Source of the DNA: an uncultured Collinsella sp.
GTDB taxonomy: Bacteria; Actinomycetota; Coriobacteriia; Coriobacteriales; Coriobacteriaceae
NCBI GenBank assembly: GCA_900757185.1
Contig: CAAEMX010000052.1
Location: 1 to 64,000, forward strand
DNA length: 64,000 nucleotides
Direction: 5' to 3'
Every line of letters begins with the position of its first letter. Position 1 is the stretch's first letter. Shown in pieces: positions 10,102-18,417 of the stretch. The notes below the pieces were generated by a model. That model searched no databases, had not been told where the DNA came from, and saw only the letters and a program-made list of their open reading frames with translations. A program made the position numbers and the translations under genes.

Positions 10102-11700
10102 TTAGTTCTCCTCTGATCCAGAAACATCCGAATGGTGCTTGGCCATGAACTGCTGCTTGAAGTCGCCTATGACGCGCAAGAGCTCAGCCTTGGTGTCATC
10201 ATCGATCTTCTTGGCGCGAACCTTGTCGAGCAGCGAGCCAAAGCCATTGTCCATGTACTCGATGAGCTCGGCACGGAAAGGCAGCACGTCGGCGATCTCC
10301 AGGTCATCCAGGAAGCCCTCGTTGCCAGCGAACAGCGTAACGATCTGCTCGCCAACCTCAAACGGCTTGTAACGCGGCTGCTTCAGGAGCTCGGTCATGC
10401 GAGCACCATGGGTCAGCTGCTTCTGAGTAGCCTCGTCGAGGTCGGAGCCGAACTGCGTAAAGCCAGCGAGCTCCTGGTACGAAGCGAGGTCCAGACGGAG
10501 GTTGCCGGCGACCTGCTTCATGGCCTTGGTCTGCGCATCGCCACCGACGCGGGACACGGAGATGCCCACGTCGACTGCCGGGCGCTGACCCTGGAAGAAG
10601 AGCTCGGACTGCAGGTAGATCTGACCATCGGTAATGGAAATGACGTTGGTCGGAATGTAGGCCGAGACGTCGCCGTCCTGGGTCTCGATGATCGGCAGTG
10701 CCGTCATGGAGCCGTAACCGTTCTTCTTGGACATCTTGACGGCACGCTCGAGCAGACGAGAGTGCAGGTAGAAGATGTCGCCAGGATAGGCCTCGCGTCC
10801 GGGCGGACGATGCAGCGTCAGCGACATCTGACGGTAGGCCACAGCCTGCTTGGACAGGTCGTCGTAGATGACGAGCACGTGGCCGCCGGGGTTGGTCTCG
10901 CTGGCGGGCTTGCCGTCCTCGCCGTTGTACATGAAGAACTCGCCGATAGCGGCACCGGCCATAGGCGCGATGTACTGCATAGGGGCGGAATCGGCAGCGG
11001 TGGCCGAAACGATGATGGTGTAGTCGAGCGCACCGTGCTGAGCGAGGGTCTCGCGGATGTTGGCAACCGTGGAGGCCTTCTGGCCGATGGCGACATAGAT
11101 GCAGACCATGCCCTTGCCGCGCTGGTTGAGAATAGCGTCGATGGCGATGGCGGTCTTACCGGTCTTACGGTCGCCGATGATGAGCTCACGCTGACCGCGG
11201 CCAATAGGCACCATGGAGTCGATAGCGAGCAGACCGGTCTGAACCGGCTCGCACACCGGGGTACGGTCGATGACGCCGGGGGCCTTGAACTCGATGGGGC
11301 GACGGTGCGTAGCGACGATGTCGCCTAGGCCGTCGATGGGCTGGCCGAGCGGATTGACGACGCGGCCGAGCATGGCGCGGCTCACGGGGATATCCATAAT
11401 GCGGCCAGTGGTGCGGCACTCGTCGCCTTCCTTGATGGAGTCGACGGCACCGAACAGAACGGCGCCGACCTCGTCACGGTCAAGGTTCTGGGCAAGGCCG
11501 AAGACGGTCTCACCGGTATCGGAGCTCTTGAACTCCAGAAGCTCGCCTGCCATGGCGCTCTTGAGGCCGGAGACGCGCGCGATGCCGTCGCCTACCTCGT
11601 CGACCGTTGAAACCTCATGCGTATCGACCGTCGCGGAGAGGCTCGTGAGCTGCTCCTGCAGTTTCTTGGCGATATCCTGGGCATTGAGGGTTTCGGACAT
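10102..11700 (-). CDS. atpA: ATP synthase F1 alpha subunit
   Basis: Non-catalytic nucleotide-binding subunit, 532 residues, slightly longer than the usual 500-515 because of a charged C-terminal tail. Walker A GDRKTGKT and the Ser/Arg region ISVSRVGGDAQ are conserved. The N-terminal helix that contacts the delta subunit is present. Its start codon shares one base with the end of atpH. Confidence 0.96.
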   Translation of the reverse strand: MSETLNAQDIAKKLQEQLTSLSATVDTHEVSTVDEVGDGIARVSGLKSAMAGELLEFKSSDTGETVFGLAQNLDRDEVGAVLFGAVDSIKEGDECRTTGRIMDIPVSRAMLGRVVNPLGQPIDGLGDIVATHRRPIEFKAPGVIDRTPVCEPVQTGLLAIDSMVPIGRGQRELIIGDRKTGKTAIAIDAILNQRGKGMVCIYVAIGQKASTVANIRETLAQHGALDYTIIVSATAADSAPMQYIAPMAGAAIGEFFMYNGEDGKPASETNPGGHVLVIYDDLSKQAVAYRQMSLTLHRPPGREAYPGDIFYLHSRLLERAVKMSKKNGYGSMTALPIIETQDGDVSAYIPTNVISITDGQIYLQSELFFQGQRPAVDVGISVSRVGGDAQTKAMKQVAGNLRLDLASYQELAGFTQFGSDLDEATQKQLTHGARMTELLKQPRYKPFEVGEQIVTLFAGNEGFLDDLEIADVLPFRAELIEYMDNGFGSLLDKVRAKKIDDDTKAELLRVIGDFKQQFMAKHHSDVSGSEEN

Positions 11701-12176
11701 TAGGCTTCACCTCCGTACGAATTAGCAGAGTTTGCGAGGGTCTCCTGCGCGATGCGCAGCTGCGTCTTGACGGAAATATCACGACGCTCGCCGCGGGCCT
11801 CGAGCACCAGGCCGCCCACGATAGACGGGTCGACCTGCTCGATAAGGAATACCTTGCGGCCGAAGTCCTGCTCGCATTTCTTAGTGATGGTTTGACGCAG
11901 CTCGTCGTCGAGCGGGATCGCCGTGGTGACGGTCACGCCCACTACATCCTCGTCTTCCTCGGCAACATACTTAAAGGCAGCTGCCACCTTGGGAAGAAGG
12001 TCGAGCTGGTCGCGCTTGGACATGGTGTCGAGCACGGCGATGATCTCGGGGCTGGCAGAAGCCAAGCGCTCGATCATCTCGAGGTCCTCGAACACATGGT
12101 TCTCGGCCTTAGCGGCTTCCAGAAGGGAGCGCGCGTAGGTCTCGAGCACCTTGTCCTGATAGCGGCTAGTCGGCAT
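11700..12176 (-). CDS. atpH: ATP synthase F1 delta subunit
   Basis: Peripheral stalk subunit, 158 residues, somewhat short for the family (about 175-180). The N-terminal helical bundle (YARSLLEAAKAEN) and the C-terminal motif IVGGLVLEARGERRDISV, corresponding to the family GG-x2-I-x-I-G..D signature, are recognisable. It overlaps the 3' end of atpF by 11 bases, so translation is likely coupled. Confidence 0.92.
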   Translation of the reverse strand: MPTSRYQDKVLETYARSLLEAAKAENHVFEDLEMIERLASASPEIIAVLDTMSKRDQLDLLPKVAAAFKYVAEEDEDVVGVTVTTAIPLDDELRQTITKKCEQDFGRKVFLIEQVDPSIVGGLVLEARGERRDISVKTQLRIAQETLANSANSYGGEA

Positions 12177-12768
12177 TCAGGCTACCTGCTTCCTGGATGT
12201 AGCGCTCGATGAGCTTCTTCTGCTCGGTCTCGTCCTCGAGTGCCTCGCCCACGATCTTGGTGGCGACGGCAACGGACAGGTCGGCGATGGAGCTCGCGGC
12301 ACCGGCGTAAATGGACTTGCGCTCGTCCTCGACGGTCGTATGGGCCTTGGCGATGATCTCCTCGGCCTCCTTGTGAGCAGCCTCGATGATACGGGCGCGC
12401 TCGGACTCGGCGTCCTTACGGGCCTCGAGAACGATGTCGGCAGCCTGACGACGGGCGTCGGTGACGATCGAGTCGGACTCAGCGCGCTTGGCGATAGCCT
12501 CCTGCTTGGTCTTCTCGGCCTCGTCGAGGCTCTCCTCGATCTTCTTGCCGCGCTCCTCCATGGTTTTCATGATGCCCGGCAGGGCGACCTTGGCCAGCAC
12601 GATCCAGATAATCAGGAAGGCGATAAGCGCCGGGATGAACTCCGCCATCTTAGGGATGAGGATGTCCGCACCGGCAGCGCCGTCCTCAGCGAACGCGGAA
12701 ACCGGCATGAGCAGCGCGGCCGCGGACGCGGAGAGTGCGATCGCGCTCTTCTGGGATGAAAGATTCAT
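12166..12768 (-). CDS. atpF: ATP synthase F0 subunit b with an N-terminal signal-like segment
   Basis: Peripheral stalk dimer subunit, 200 residues. The b-subunit core is standard: one membrane helix (PALIAFLIIWIVLAKVALP, about residues 46-64) followed by a long charged coiled coil. Before it lies a second hydrophobic segment, SAIALSASAAALLMPVSAFA, followed by an acidic stretch, which looks like a cleavable signal peptide (AFA then ED). Many b subunits lack it. Lipidation is not indicated because there is no lipobox Cys. Confidence 0.93.
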   Translation of the reverse strand: MNLSSQKSAIALSASAAALLMPVSAFAEDGAAGADILIPKMAEFIPALIAFLIIWIVLAKVALPGIMKTMEERGKKIEESLDEAEKTKQEAIAKRAESDSIVTDARRQAADIVLEARKDAESERARIIEAAHKEAEEIIAKAHTTVEDERKSIYAGAASSIADLSVAVATKIVGEALEDETEQKKLIERYIQEAGSLNAD

Positions 12769-12783
12769 ACTTGACGCTCCGTG

Positions 12784-12978
12784 CTATTTAACGATCAGCG
12801 CGACAACGAAGCCGATCAGAGCCAGAGCCTCGCCGAAGGCGGAGCCCATGATGAAGACGGTGAACACGCGGCCCTGGACCTCAGGCTGACGGGCCATAGC
12901 ACCCGTAGCACCCAGAGCAGACAGGCCGATAGCAAGACCAGCGCCGATAACACCGAGACCGTAACCGATAACTCCCAC
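12784..12978 (-). CDS. atpE: ATP synthase F0 subunit c
   Basis: Proteolipid ring subunit, 64 residues, two membrane helices joined by the conserved ARQPE loop. The ion-carrying carboxylate is the Glu in GSAFGEALALIG. The residue after it is Ala, and the helix-1 position that is Gln in Na+-type rings (Ilyobacter Gln32) is Ile, so the Na+ signature is absent and proton coupling is inferred. The start is GTG with a near-perfect AAGGAGGAATC ribosome site, which fixes this unusually short N-terminus. Confidence 0.93.
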   Translation of the reverse strand: MGVIGYGLGVIGAGLAIGLSALGATGAMARQPEVQGRVFTVFIMGSAFGEALALIGFVVALIVK

Positions 12979-13102
12979 GATTCCTCCTTTGTCGTGCGTG
13001 TCTTATTTCACGCAGGATAACCTTTTTTATAACTGCCGGGCTCCATGGGTACGGGCACCGGCGGTTTAACGAATTGCTTACCTTTAAGGCGCGAGCGGAA
13101 GG

Positions 13103-13906
13103 CTACTCCTCCTCCGCGACCTCCTCTGCCTCGGAGACATACACGGCGGTAAGGACCGTGAAGACGTAAGCCTGGATGGCGCCGACCACAAGCTCGATCG
13201 CATAGATCAGGATGAGGATGGCAAGCCAGGCTAGCGAAGGCAGGGCGCCAACGGCGTGGGCCGCGGAAACCTGCTGAAGCAGCGGCTGCATGAACATGCT
13301 CGCCATGATGGCGAACGAGCCCATGACCACGTGTCCTGCGAACATGTTGCAGAACAGACGGACGGCAAGCGTGATGAGACGCAGGAAGGTCGAGAAAAGC
13401 TCGACGACCCACACAAGCACGTTCATCGGGAAGCTTACGCCCTGCGGGGCGAGGCTCTTGACGTAGCCGATCACGCCGTGAGCCTTGCATCCGTAGTAGA
13501 TGAAATACACGAAGGCGAAGATGGCGAGCGCGGCGGTGGAGCCGATTGCGCCGGTGCCGGGCTTCATTCCCGGAATCAGGCCGATCATGTTATTGATCAG
13601 GATGAACAGGAAAAGCGAGCACAGGAACGGGAAGTGCTTCTTCCAGTTCTCACCCACGACGCCCTTGCCGATATCGTTCTCGACGTACTCGATGATGTAC
13701 TCGAAACCGTTGACGAAGAAGCCCTTGGGGACCAGGGTCTGCTTCTTCTTGAACACGGCCAGGACGATCAGGAGCACGATCGTGGAGACGATCAGCCAAA
13801 ACGAGTACTGCGTGATGCCGCAGCTCAGATCGCCCACGACAGGGGTGGAGCTGAACTCGCTGACCAGATGATTAATCTCATCAGGCAGCTTTTCAAAAAT
13901 TTCCAC
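13103..13906 (-). CDS. atpB: ATP synthase F0 subunit a
   Basis: Stator channel subunit, 267 residues, five or six membrane helices. The essential Arg lies in the LRLITLAVRLFCNMFAGH helix and the C-terminal helix pair contains LILIYAIELVVGAIQAYVF. The gene starts 3 bases after the preceding small membrane gene. A 124-base gap before atpE contains a GC-rich hairpin followed by an A/T run, which could tune the c:a expression ratio. Confidence 0.95.
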   Translation of the reverse strand: MEIFEKLPDEINHLVSEFSSTPVVGDLSCGITQYSFWLIVSTIVLLIVLAVFKKKQTLVPKGFFVNGFEYIIEYVENDIGKGVVGENWKKHFPFLCSLFLFILINNMIGLIPGMKPGTGAIGSTAALAIFAFVYFIYYGCKAHGVIGYVKSLAPQGVSFPMNVLVWVVELFSTFLRLITLAVRLFCNMFAGHVVMGSFAIMASMFMQPLLQQVSAAHAVGALPSLAWLAILILIYAIELVVGAIQAYVFTVLTAVYVSEAEEVAEEE

Positions 13907-13909
13907 GAC

Positions 13910-14221
13910 TTACCTTTCGACCTCATGAGGATCTCGCAGCGCCTTGACGACACGAACCGTGCAGGCAGCCATAAAGGCCACGAAGCCGATCGCCTCGCCC
14001 AGGAGGAACATGCGAAATGCCTCTCCGAACAACACAAACACAACCAAGGTAAAGACGAGCAGGGCGATTGCCGAGACCGCCAGACTCACCATACCCTTGA
14101 GCATGTCCGCATTCTGTTTATCGTCAAGAACCGGCTTGAGCGTAAAGACAAAGGGAAGGAAGGCAATTGCGCCCGCGATGGCGCCTGCAACGATAGCGAG
14201 CAGATCGGCTATCTGAAACAC
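13910..14221 (-). CDS. Small membrane protein at the head of the atp operon (AtpI-like position)
   Basis: About 103 residues with three hydrophobic helices (around FQIADLLAIVAGAIAG, MVSLAVSAIALLVFTLVVFVLF and EAIGFVAFMAACTV). It occupies the place of atpI, a c-ring assembly or Mg2+-related accessory gene, but I see no decisive AtpI motif. A longer in-frame version reaches 14296. However, a promoter -10 box lies inside those extra codons and a GAGGA ribosome site precedes the GTG at 14221, so the shorter start is preferred; a GTG at 14233 is the alternative. Confidence 0.6.
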   Translation of the reverse strand: MFQIADLLAIVAGAIAGAIAFLPFVFTLKPVLDDKQNADMLKGMVSLAVSAIALLVFTLVVFVLFGEAFRMFLLGEAIGFVAFMAACTVRVVKALRDPHEVER

Positions 14222-14282
14222 TGGCGTCCTCACTTTCCTTTTTAACGCTTCACAGAACAGTTCCCGCCAAACATTGGTGACT

Positions 14283-14310
14283 ATTGTACGAGCCAATCGC
14301 TAAAGTACAA
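14283..14310 (-). promoter_or_regulatory. Candidate sigma-70 promoter of the atp operon
   Basis: On the minus strand TTGTAC, 16 bases, TACAAT. The -10 box matches consensus at five of six positions, the -35 box at three. It lies about 60 bases before the first atp operon gene, in an AT-rich gap after upp. Confidence 0.5.
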
Positions 14311-14425
14311 CCGAAAAAGCATCGGTTAATACGCACCTGTTCGTTTTCTTAAGACCTTCTTTATGCCGCAGGTACGGTAATACGTTTTTCTCGAACCCTG
14401 CAGGGCAAAACGTCCGTTAACAGGA

Positions 14426-14460
14426 GTGCGCGCGGTCGCCTTTTGTTCGTCCGCGCGCAC
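14426..14460. other. GC-rich hairpin downstream of upp
   Basis: GTGCGCGCGG and CCGCGCGCAC make a perfect 10-bp stem around a 15-base loop, about 40 bases beyond the upp stop codon. No T-run follows on the minus strand, so intrinsic termination is uncertain. The remaining gap to the atp promoter shows nothing else. Confidence 0.4.
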
Positions 14461-14501
14461 CGTTTCTTCGTATTTGCAGCCGCGGCCGTTTAGCCCAGCG
14501 A

Positions 14502-15149
14502 CTAGAGCGTGCCGTAGATGCGGTCGCCGGCGTCGCCGAGGCCGGGAACGATGTAGGCAGCCTCGTTGAGATGGTCGTCGATGGCGCAGGTATAGATATG
14601 TACATCGGGATCCTTCTCGGTCAGCGACTTGAGGCCCTCGGGGGCCGCGACGATGCACAGCATGCGGATGTCCTTGACACCGCGCCCGCGCAGGTAGCTG
14701 ATGGCCATCTCGGCCGAACCGCCCGTGGCGAGCATGGGGTCGACGACCAGGCAGATGCGCTGGTCGATATCCTTGGGCATCTTGCAGTAATACTCGTGCG
14801 GCTCGTGGGTGACCTCGTCGCGCTCCATGCCGATGTGGCCCACGCGAGCGGAGGGCACCAGGTCGAGGATGCCGTCGACCATGCCAAGGCCCGCACGCAG
14901 GATGGGCACGATGGCGAGTTTCTTGCCGGCGAGCTGCTTAAACGTTGCGGTGGTGATAGGGGTCTCGACCTCGACGTCTTCCATAGGCAGGTCGCGCATG
15001 GCCTCGTAGCCGTCAAAAAGCGCGAGTTCGCGCACGAGCTGACGGAACTGGTTGGTGCCGGTGTTTTTGTCGCGCAGGATCGACAGCTTGTGCTGGACGA
15101 GCGGGTGATCGACAAGCGTCACACGGGACGCATCGTAGGTGACGGTCAT
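14502..15149 (-). CDS. upp: Uracil phosphoribosyltransferase
   Basis: Pyrimidine salvage enzyme, 215 residues, converting uracil and PRPP to UMP. The PRPP loop VDPMLATGGSA and the C-terminal uracil-binding region IVPGLGDAGDRIYGT are intact, as is VPILRAGLGMVDG. The start is the ATG of MTVTYDAS with GAAAGGGGC upstream; the longer frame to 15209 has no similarity. It stands alone between glpK and the atp operon. Confidence 0.95.
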   Translation of the reverse strand: MTVTYDASRVTLVDHPLVQHKLSILRDKNTGTNQFRQLVRELALFDGYEAMRDLPMEDVEVETPITTATFKQLAGKKLAIVPILRAGLGMVDGILDLVPSARVGHIGMERDEVTHEPHEYYCKMPKDIDQRICLVVDPMLATGGSAEMAISYLRGRGVKDIRMLCIVAAPEGLKSLTEKDPDVHIYTCAIDDHLNEAAYIVPGLGDAGDRIYGTL

Positions 15150-15272
15150 GGGTTGATTGCCCCTTTCGTTGCGGCCGCAAAACGGCCTTGCTGACAAGGC
15201 GCGCAGCAATGTTGCCGCCGCACGCCATGCATTAGTTTAGCGGTTTGTTGTATCGAGCAGCCCATCGCAGCC

Positions 15273-16814
15273 CTACTGTGAGGTGCTGAGCGAGCGCCTG
15301 ACTGCATCACGCCAGCCCGCAAGGTTTTGCTCGCGGCGCTCGGCGGACATGTGGGGAAGGAAGGTCCTAACGATCTGGGCATTTTGCTCCAGCTCTTCCA
15401 GGTCTTCCCAATAGCCGACGGCAAGACCCGCCAAGTACGCGGCACCGATTGCCGTGGTCTCCACCGTCTCGCATTGCAGCACGGGGATATCCAGCAGGTC
15501 GGCCTGGAATTGCATGATGAACTCGTTGCGCGAGGCACCGCCATCGACAGACAGGCGCTCAATCGAAAGCCCCACGTCCTGCTCCATGGCGCGCAGCACG
15601 TCGTAGCTCTGATATGCCATGGATTCGCAGGCGGCACGTACGATGGTCGCACGGCTCGAGGCGCCGGTCAGACCGCACACGATACCGCGAGCATGCGGGT
15701 CCCACCAGGGAGCACCCAAACCCGCAAAGGCCGGAACGAAGTAGCAGCCCTCGTTGTCGCTAATCGAAGCGGCGAGTTGTGCCGACTCGCTCACGCTCGA
15801 GATGATGCCCATGTTGTTGCGAAGCCAGTTCATCGTTGAGCCGGCGGCAAAAATAGAGCCCTCGAGCGCATAGCTGACTTTGCCGTCCGCAGCGATACCG
15901 ATGGTGGAGACCAGGCCATTCTTGGATTCGACGATCTCGTCGCCGGTGTTCATGAGCATAAAGCAACCCGTGCCATAGGTGTTTTTGGTCTGGCCGGGAC
16001 GGAAACAGCAGTGGCCGAACAGCGACGCCTGTTGGTCACCCGCCACGCCCATGATGGGCGGCATGTTGGTCATGATGTCGCTCGCGACGCGGCCGTAGTC
16101 GCCCGAGCTCCAGCGAACCTCGGGCATCATGGAACGTGGAACGTCAAAGAGTGCCAGCAGGTCGTCGTCCCAATCGAGCGTATGGATATTAAAGAGTGCC
16201 GTGCGGCTGGCATTGGTGTAGTCGGTGGCAAAGACCTGGCCGCCGGTGAGGTTGTAGATGAGCCAGGTGTCGATGGTGCCAAACATGAGGTCGCCCGCCG
16301 CCGCGCTTTCGCGTGCGCCGTCGACGTTGTCGAGAATCCACTGCACCTTGGAGGCCGAGAAATACGGGTCGAGCGTGAGTCCCGTGCGGGAGCGCACCAG
16401 CCCTTCTGCGCCCTGCTCGACAAGCTCGTCGATCAGAGGTGCGGTACGGCGGCACTGCCATACGATAGCGTTATAGATCGGCTGACCGCTCACGCGATCC
16501 CAGACCACCGTGGTCTCGCGCTGGTTGGAGATGCCGATGGCGGCAATGCGGTCGGAGTGGATACCGCTCTTAAACTGGACTTCCATCATGACGGCGATCT
16601 GGCTAGCAAGGACCGCCATGGGGTCTTGCTCCACCCAGCCGGGACGCGGAAAGCTGGTTTTGACGCTGCGACGTGCCTGCGCGACGATGCAGCCGTACTC
16701 GTCGACGATGGTCGCAAGTACCGAGGTGGTGCCGCAGTCGAGCGCCATGATGTAGGAACCGCCAAAGTCAAACGAGGCATCTTCCATGCCCAGGCTGCCC
16801 AGATTCAACGACAT
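15273..16814 (-). CDS. glpK: Glycerol kinase
   Basis: FGGY-family kinase, 513 residues, making glycerol 3-phosphate from glycerol and ATP. Signatures: phosphate loop DCGTTSVLA, substrate residues in SNQRETTVVWD and GWVEQDP, the Asp in GVAGDQQASLFG, and the C-terminal VDGGASRN ATP motif. The loop where firmicute enzymes carry the HPr-phosphorylated His reads EVRWSSGDYG, without an obvious equivalent, so PTS control is not supported. GAAAGG lies eight bases before the ATG. No glpF or glpD is adjacent; the Sua5-like gene ends 13 bases upstream and may share the transcript. Confidence 0.94.
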   Translation of the reverse strand: MSLNLGSLGMEDASFDFGGSYIMALDCGTTSVLATIVDEYGCIVAQARRSVKTSFPRPGWVEQDPMAVLASQIAVMMEVQFKSGIHSDRIAAIGISNQRETTVVWDRVSGQPIYNAIVWQCRRTAPLIDELVEQGAEGLVRSRTGLTLDPYFSASKVQWILDNVDGARESAAAGDLMFGTIDTWLIYNLTGGQVFATDYTNASRTALFNIHTLDWDDDLLALFDVPRSMMPEVRWSSGDYGRVASDIMTNMPPIMGVAGDQQASLFGHCCFRPGQTKNTYGTGCFMLMNTGDEIVESKNGLVSTIGIAADGKVSYALEGSIFAAGSTMNWLRNNMGIISSVSESAQLAASISDNEGCYFVPAFAGLGAPWWDPHARGIVCGLTGASSRATIVRAACESMAYQSYDVLRAMEQDVGLSIERLSVDGGASRNEFIMQFQADLLDIPVLQCETVETTAIGAAYLAGLAVGYWEDLEELEQNAQIVRTFLPHMSAERREQNLAGWRDAVRRSLSTSQ

Positions 16815-16827
16815 CGCTTAAACCTTT

Positions 16828-17571
16828 CTATTGCATCGGGTCGGACAGGACCCGTTCGATCTCTGATGCGGGAAGTGCGCCTTGGCGCAGGATCTGGAGC
16901 TCGCCGTGCTGAAACGACACGATGGTCGAGGCGTCGCGACACGGGGTCTCACCGGCGTCGACGGCAACATCGACCCCCTCCAGGATGCGACCCTCCACCG
17001 TGATAAAACTTGCCGGCGCGGGCGCGCCATGCGTGTTGGCGCTGGTGCAGGCAAGGGGGCTGCCACAGGCGCGAATGAGCGCCTGCACCACGGGCGAGGC
17101 CGAAGCGCGAAGTGCCACCGTGTCGTCGGCAGCGCGCATAAAGGTCGGCACGCAGGGAGCTGCCTTGACCACGATAGTCAGGGCTCCCGGCCAGCATCGT
17201 CGCGCGAGTATGCGGGCATCTTCCGGGATATCCACGCCATAGCGGTCGAGTGCTTCGACGCCATCGACCAGCCAAGCGACGGTTTGCGTGAGTTCACGTT
17301 GCTTGAGAGTGAAGATACGGCGATAGCCGGTGCCGAGCGCAGGAACTGCGGCGCCATTGACGGCAGCCTGCGGATCGCGCGGCCACGATGGGAATTCGCT
17401 TGTATCTTGGGGCACGGCGTCCGAGAAGGCGTTGACTGCCACGGCGACACCGTAGACGGTCTCGGTCGGGATCAAAGCCAGGCCGCCGCGGCCGAGCACC
17501 TCGGCCGTGCGCTCGACGGCAAGCCGATGCGGCTCGCGCGTTCCCTCGTATACCCGATAGACCGTCTGCAT
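16828..17571 (-). CDS. Sua5/YciO/YrdC-type L-threonylcarbamoyladenylate synthase, divergent
   Basis: YrdC-fold protein, 247 residues. The family makes threonylcarbamoyl-AMP from Thr, bicarbonate and ATP for t6A37 tRNA modification. Supporting motifs: LIPTETVYGVAV, RCWPGALTIVVK, CTSANTHGAPA and DASTIVSF. It departs from the family in two ways. There is an insertion of about 35 residues after the first motif, and the usual K-x-R-x4-P substrate loop is replaced by LKQRELTQTV. It could therefore be a divergent TsaC or a YciO-like paralogue. It precedes glpK. Confidence 0.75.
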   Translation of the reverse strand: MQTVYRVYEGTREPHRLAVERTAEVLGRGGLALIPTETVYGVAVAVNAFSDAVPQDTSEFPSWPRDPQAAVNGAAVPALGTGYRRIFTLKQRELTQTVAWLVDGVEALDRYGVDIPEDARILARRCWPGALTIVVKAAPCVPTFMRAADDTVALRASASPVVQALIRACGSPLACTSANTHGAPAPASFITVEGRILEGVDVAVDAGETPCRDASTIVSFQHGELQILRQGALPASEIERVLSDPMQ

Positions 17572-17705
17572 GTGTATGCCAGCCCCTTACGCTCTGGTGC
17601 AAGTTTGTTTACTGTGGGGCATTCTCGCACGAAACGTTCAACCTATTTGCCCAGAGCGCATGTTGGTTTGGTGAGCGGCTCTAGTAGTCGGTGAAAGTGA
17701 GGGGG

Positions 17706-18152
17706 TTATTGGACTGCGACGAACTTCTTTGGCCTGCCGGCGTGACGTTCTTGGGCGGCGTAACGCTCGATGCTGTCTATCGTTATCATCCGACGGCCGT
17801 CGACGAGTTCAACATCGAGCTTTCCGGCTTTGACCAGCGCGGTAATCCGCGGAGCGGAGACTTTGAGGTCCAGCGCTGCGTCTTTAAATGTTCGGCACGC
17901 CGCTTCCCGAGCGTCCTCGTGGTCGATTTCGACTGAAAGGGCCACGACCTCGGCCGAGCGTTCGTACCCTGCCGGAGTCAAACCGTTGTTGAGGTCGTCG
18001 GCCAAAAACGCCATCAGTGCCTCGGTGGCATGGGCAATCGCTTCTTCGCGCGTATCGCCATCGGCAAAGGCGCCGGGAATCTGCGGGAAGCTAGCGCAGT
18101 AACCATCGTCTTCTTTTATGAGAACGCAGTCATAGGTAAATCGCTGCCTCAT
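17706..18152 (-). CDS. hicB: HicB-family antitoxin with a C-terminal DNA-binding-like extension
   Basis: Antitoxin of a type II system, about 148 residues. The HicB fold is at the N-terminus (DCVLIKEDDGYCASFPQIPGAFADGDTREEAIAHA). The second half, from about residue 80, includes DLKVSAPRITALVKAGKLDVELVDGRRMITIDSIERYA, which resembles an excisionase/MerR-like helix-turn-helix and is a plausible operator-binding module. The ATG at 18152 has TTGGAGG five bases upstream, which fixes this start over a longer frame to 18197. It begins 11 bases after hicA. Confidence 0.88.
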   Translation of the reverse strand: MRQRFTYDCVLIKEDDGYCASFPQIPGAFADGDTREEAIAHATEALMAFLADDLNNGLTPAGYERSAEVVALSVEIDHEDAREAACRTFKDAALDLKVSAPRITALVKAGKLDVELVDGRRMITIDSIERYAAQERHAGRPKKFVAVQ

Positions 18153-18163
18153 TTTGCCTCCAA

Positions 18164-18349
18164 CTACCATCCAGCTTGGCGACGAATACTTGCCCACGTG
18201 CCCTTCTTTGGTCGATCACCACCAGAGCCGTTCACGGTGACAACGCGGTCACCAGAAACATACTTAGCATGACTACCGACTTGCGCGACCTTCACGAATC
18301 CATCGTGCTTGAGTAGGGCAATGATTTCCCGAAAGGTAGGAGGTTGCAT
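18164..18349 (-). CDS. hicA: HicA-family mRNA interferase toxin
   Basis: Small dsRBD-like toxin, 61 residues, predicted to cleave mRNA. The catalytic His lies in QVGSHAKYVSG, and the C-terminal RPKKGTWASIRRQAGW corresponds to the family's PKGTL..ILRQAG ending. Toxin-first order with hicB directly downstream is standard for the family. It is preceded by its own AT-rich promoter and palindrome. Confidence 0.9.
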   Translation of the reverse strand: MQPPTFREIIALLKHDGFVKVAQVGSHAKYVSGDRVVTVNGSGGDRPKKGTWASIRRQAGW

Positions 18350-18374
18350 GGGCCGACCTCTTTCAGCCGTCCTA

Positions 18375-18403
18375 ATTATAAACTACTTTATAATTTTTGC
18401 TAA
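18375..18403 (-). promoter_or_regulatory. hicAB promoter with overlapping palindromic operator
   Basis: On the minus strand TTAGCA, 17 bases, TATAAT. The inverted repeat ATTATAAA-CTAC-TTTATAAT (18375-18394, plus strand) overlaps the spacer and -10 box, the expected layout for autorepression by the HicA-HicB complex. The stretch is far more AT-rich than its surroundings. Confidence 0.65.
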
Positions 18404-18417
18404 CCAGTTAATAAATA

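Noticed and set aside
12784..12978. Sodium-driven ATP synthase
   Set aside because: The c subunit lacks the helix-1 Gln and the Glu-Ser/Thr pair of Na+ rings.
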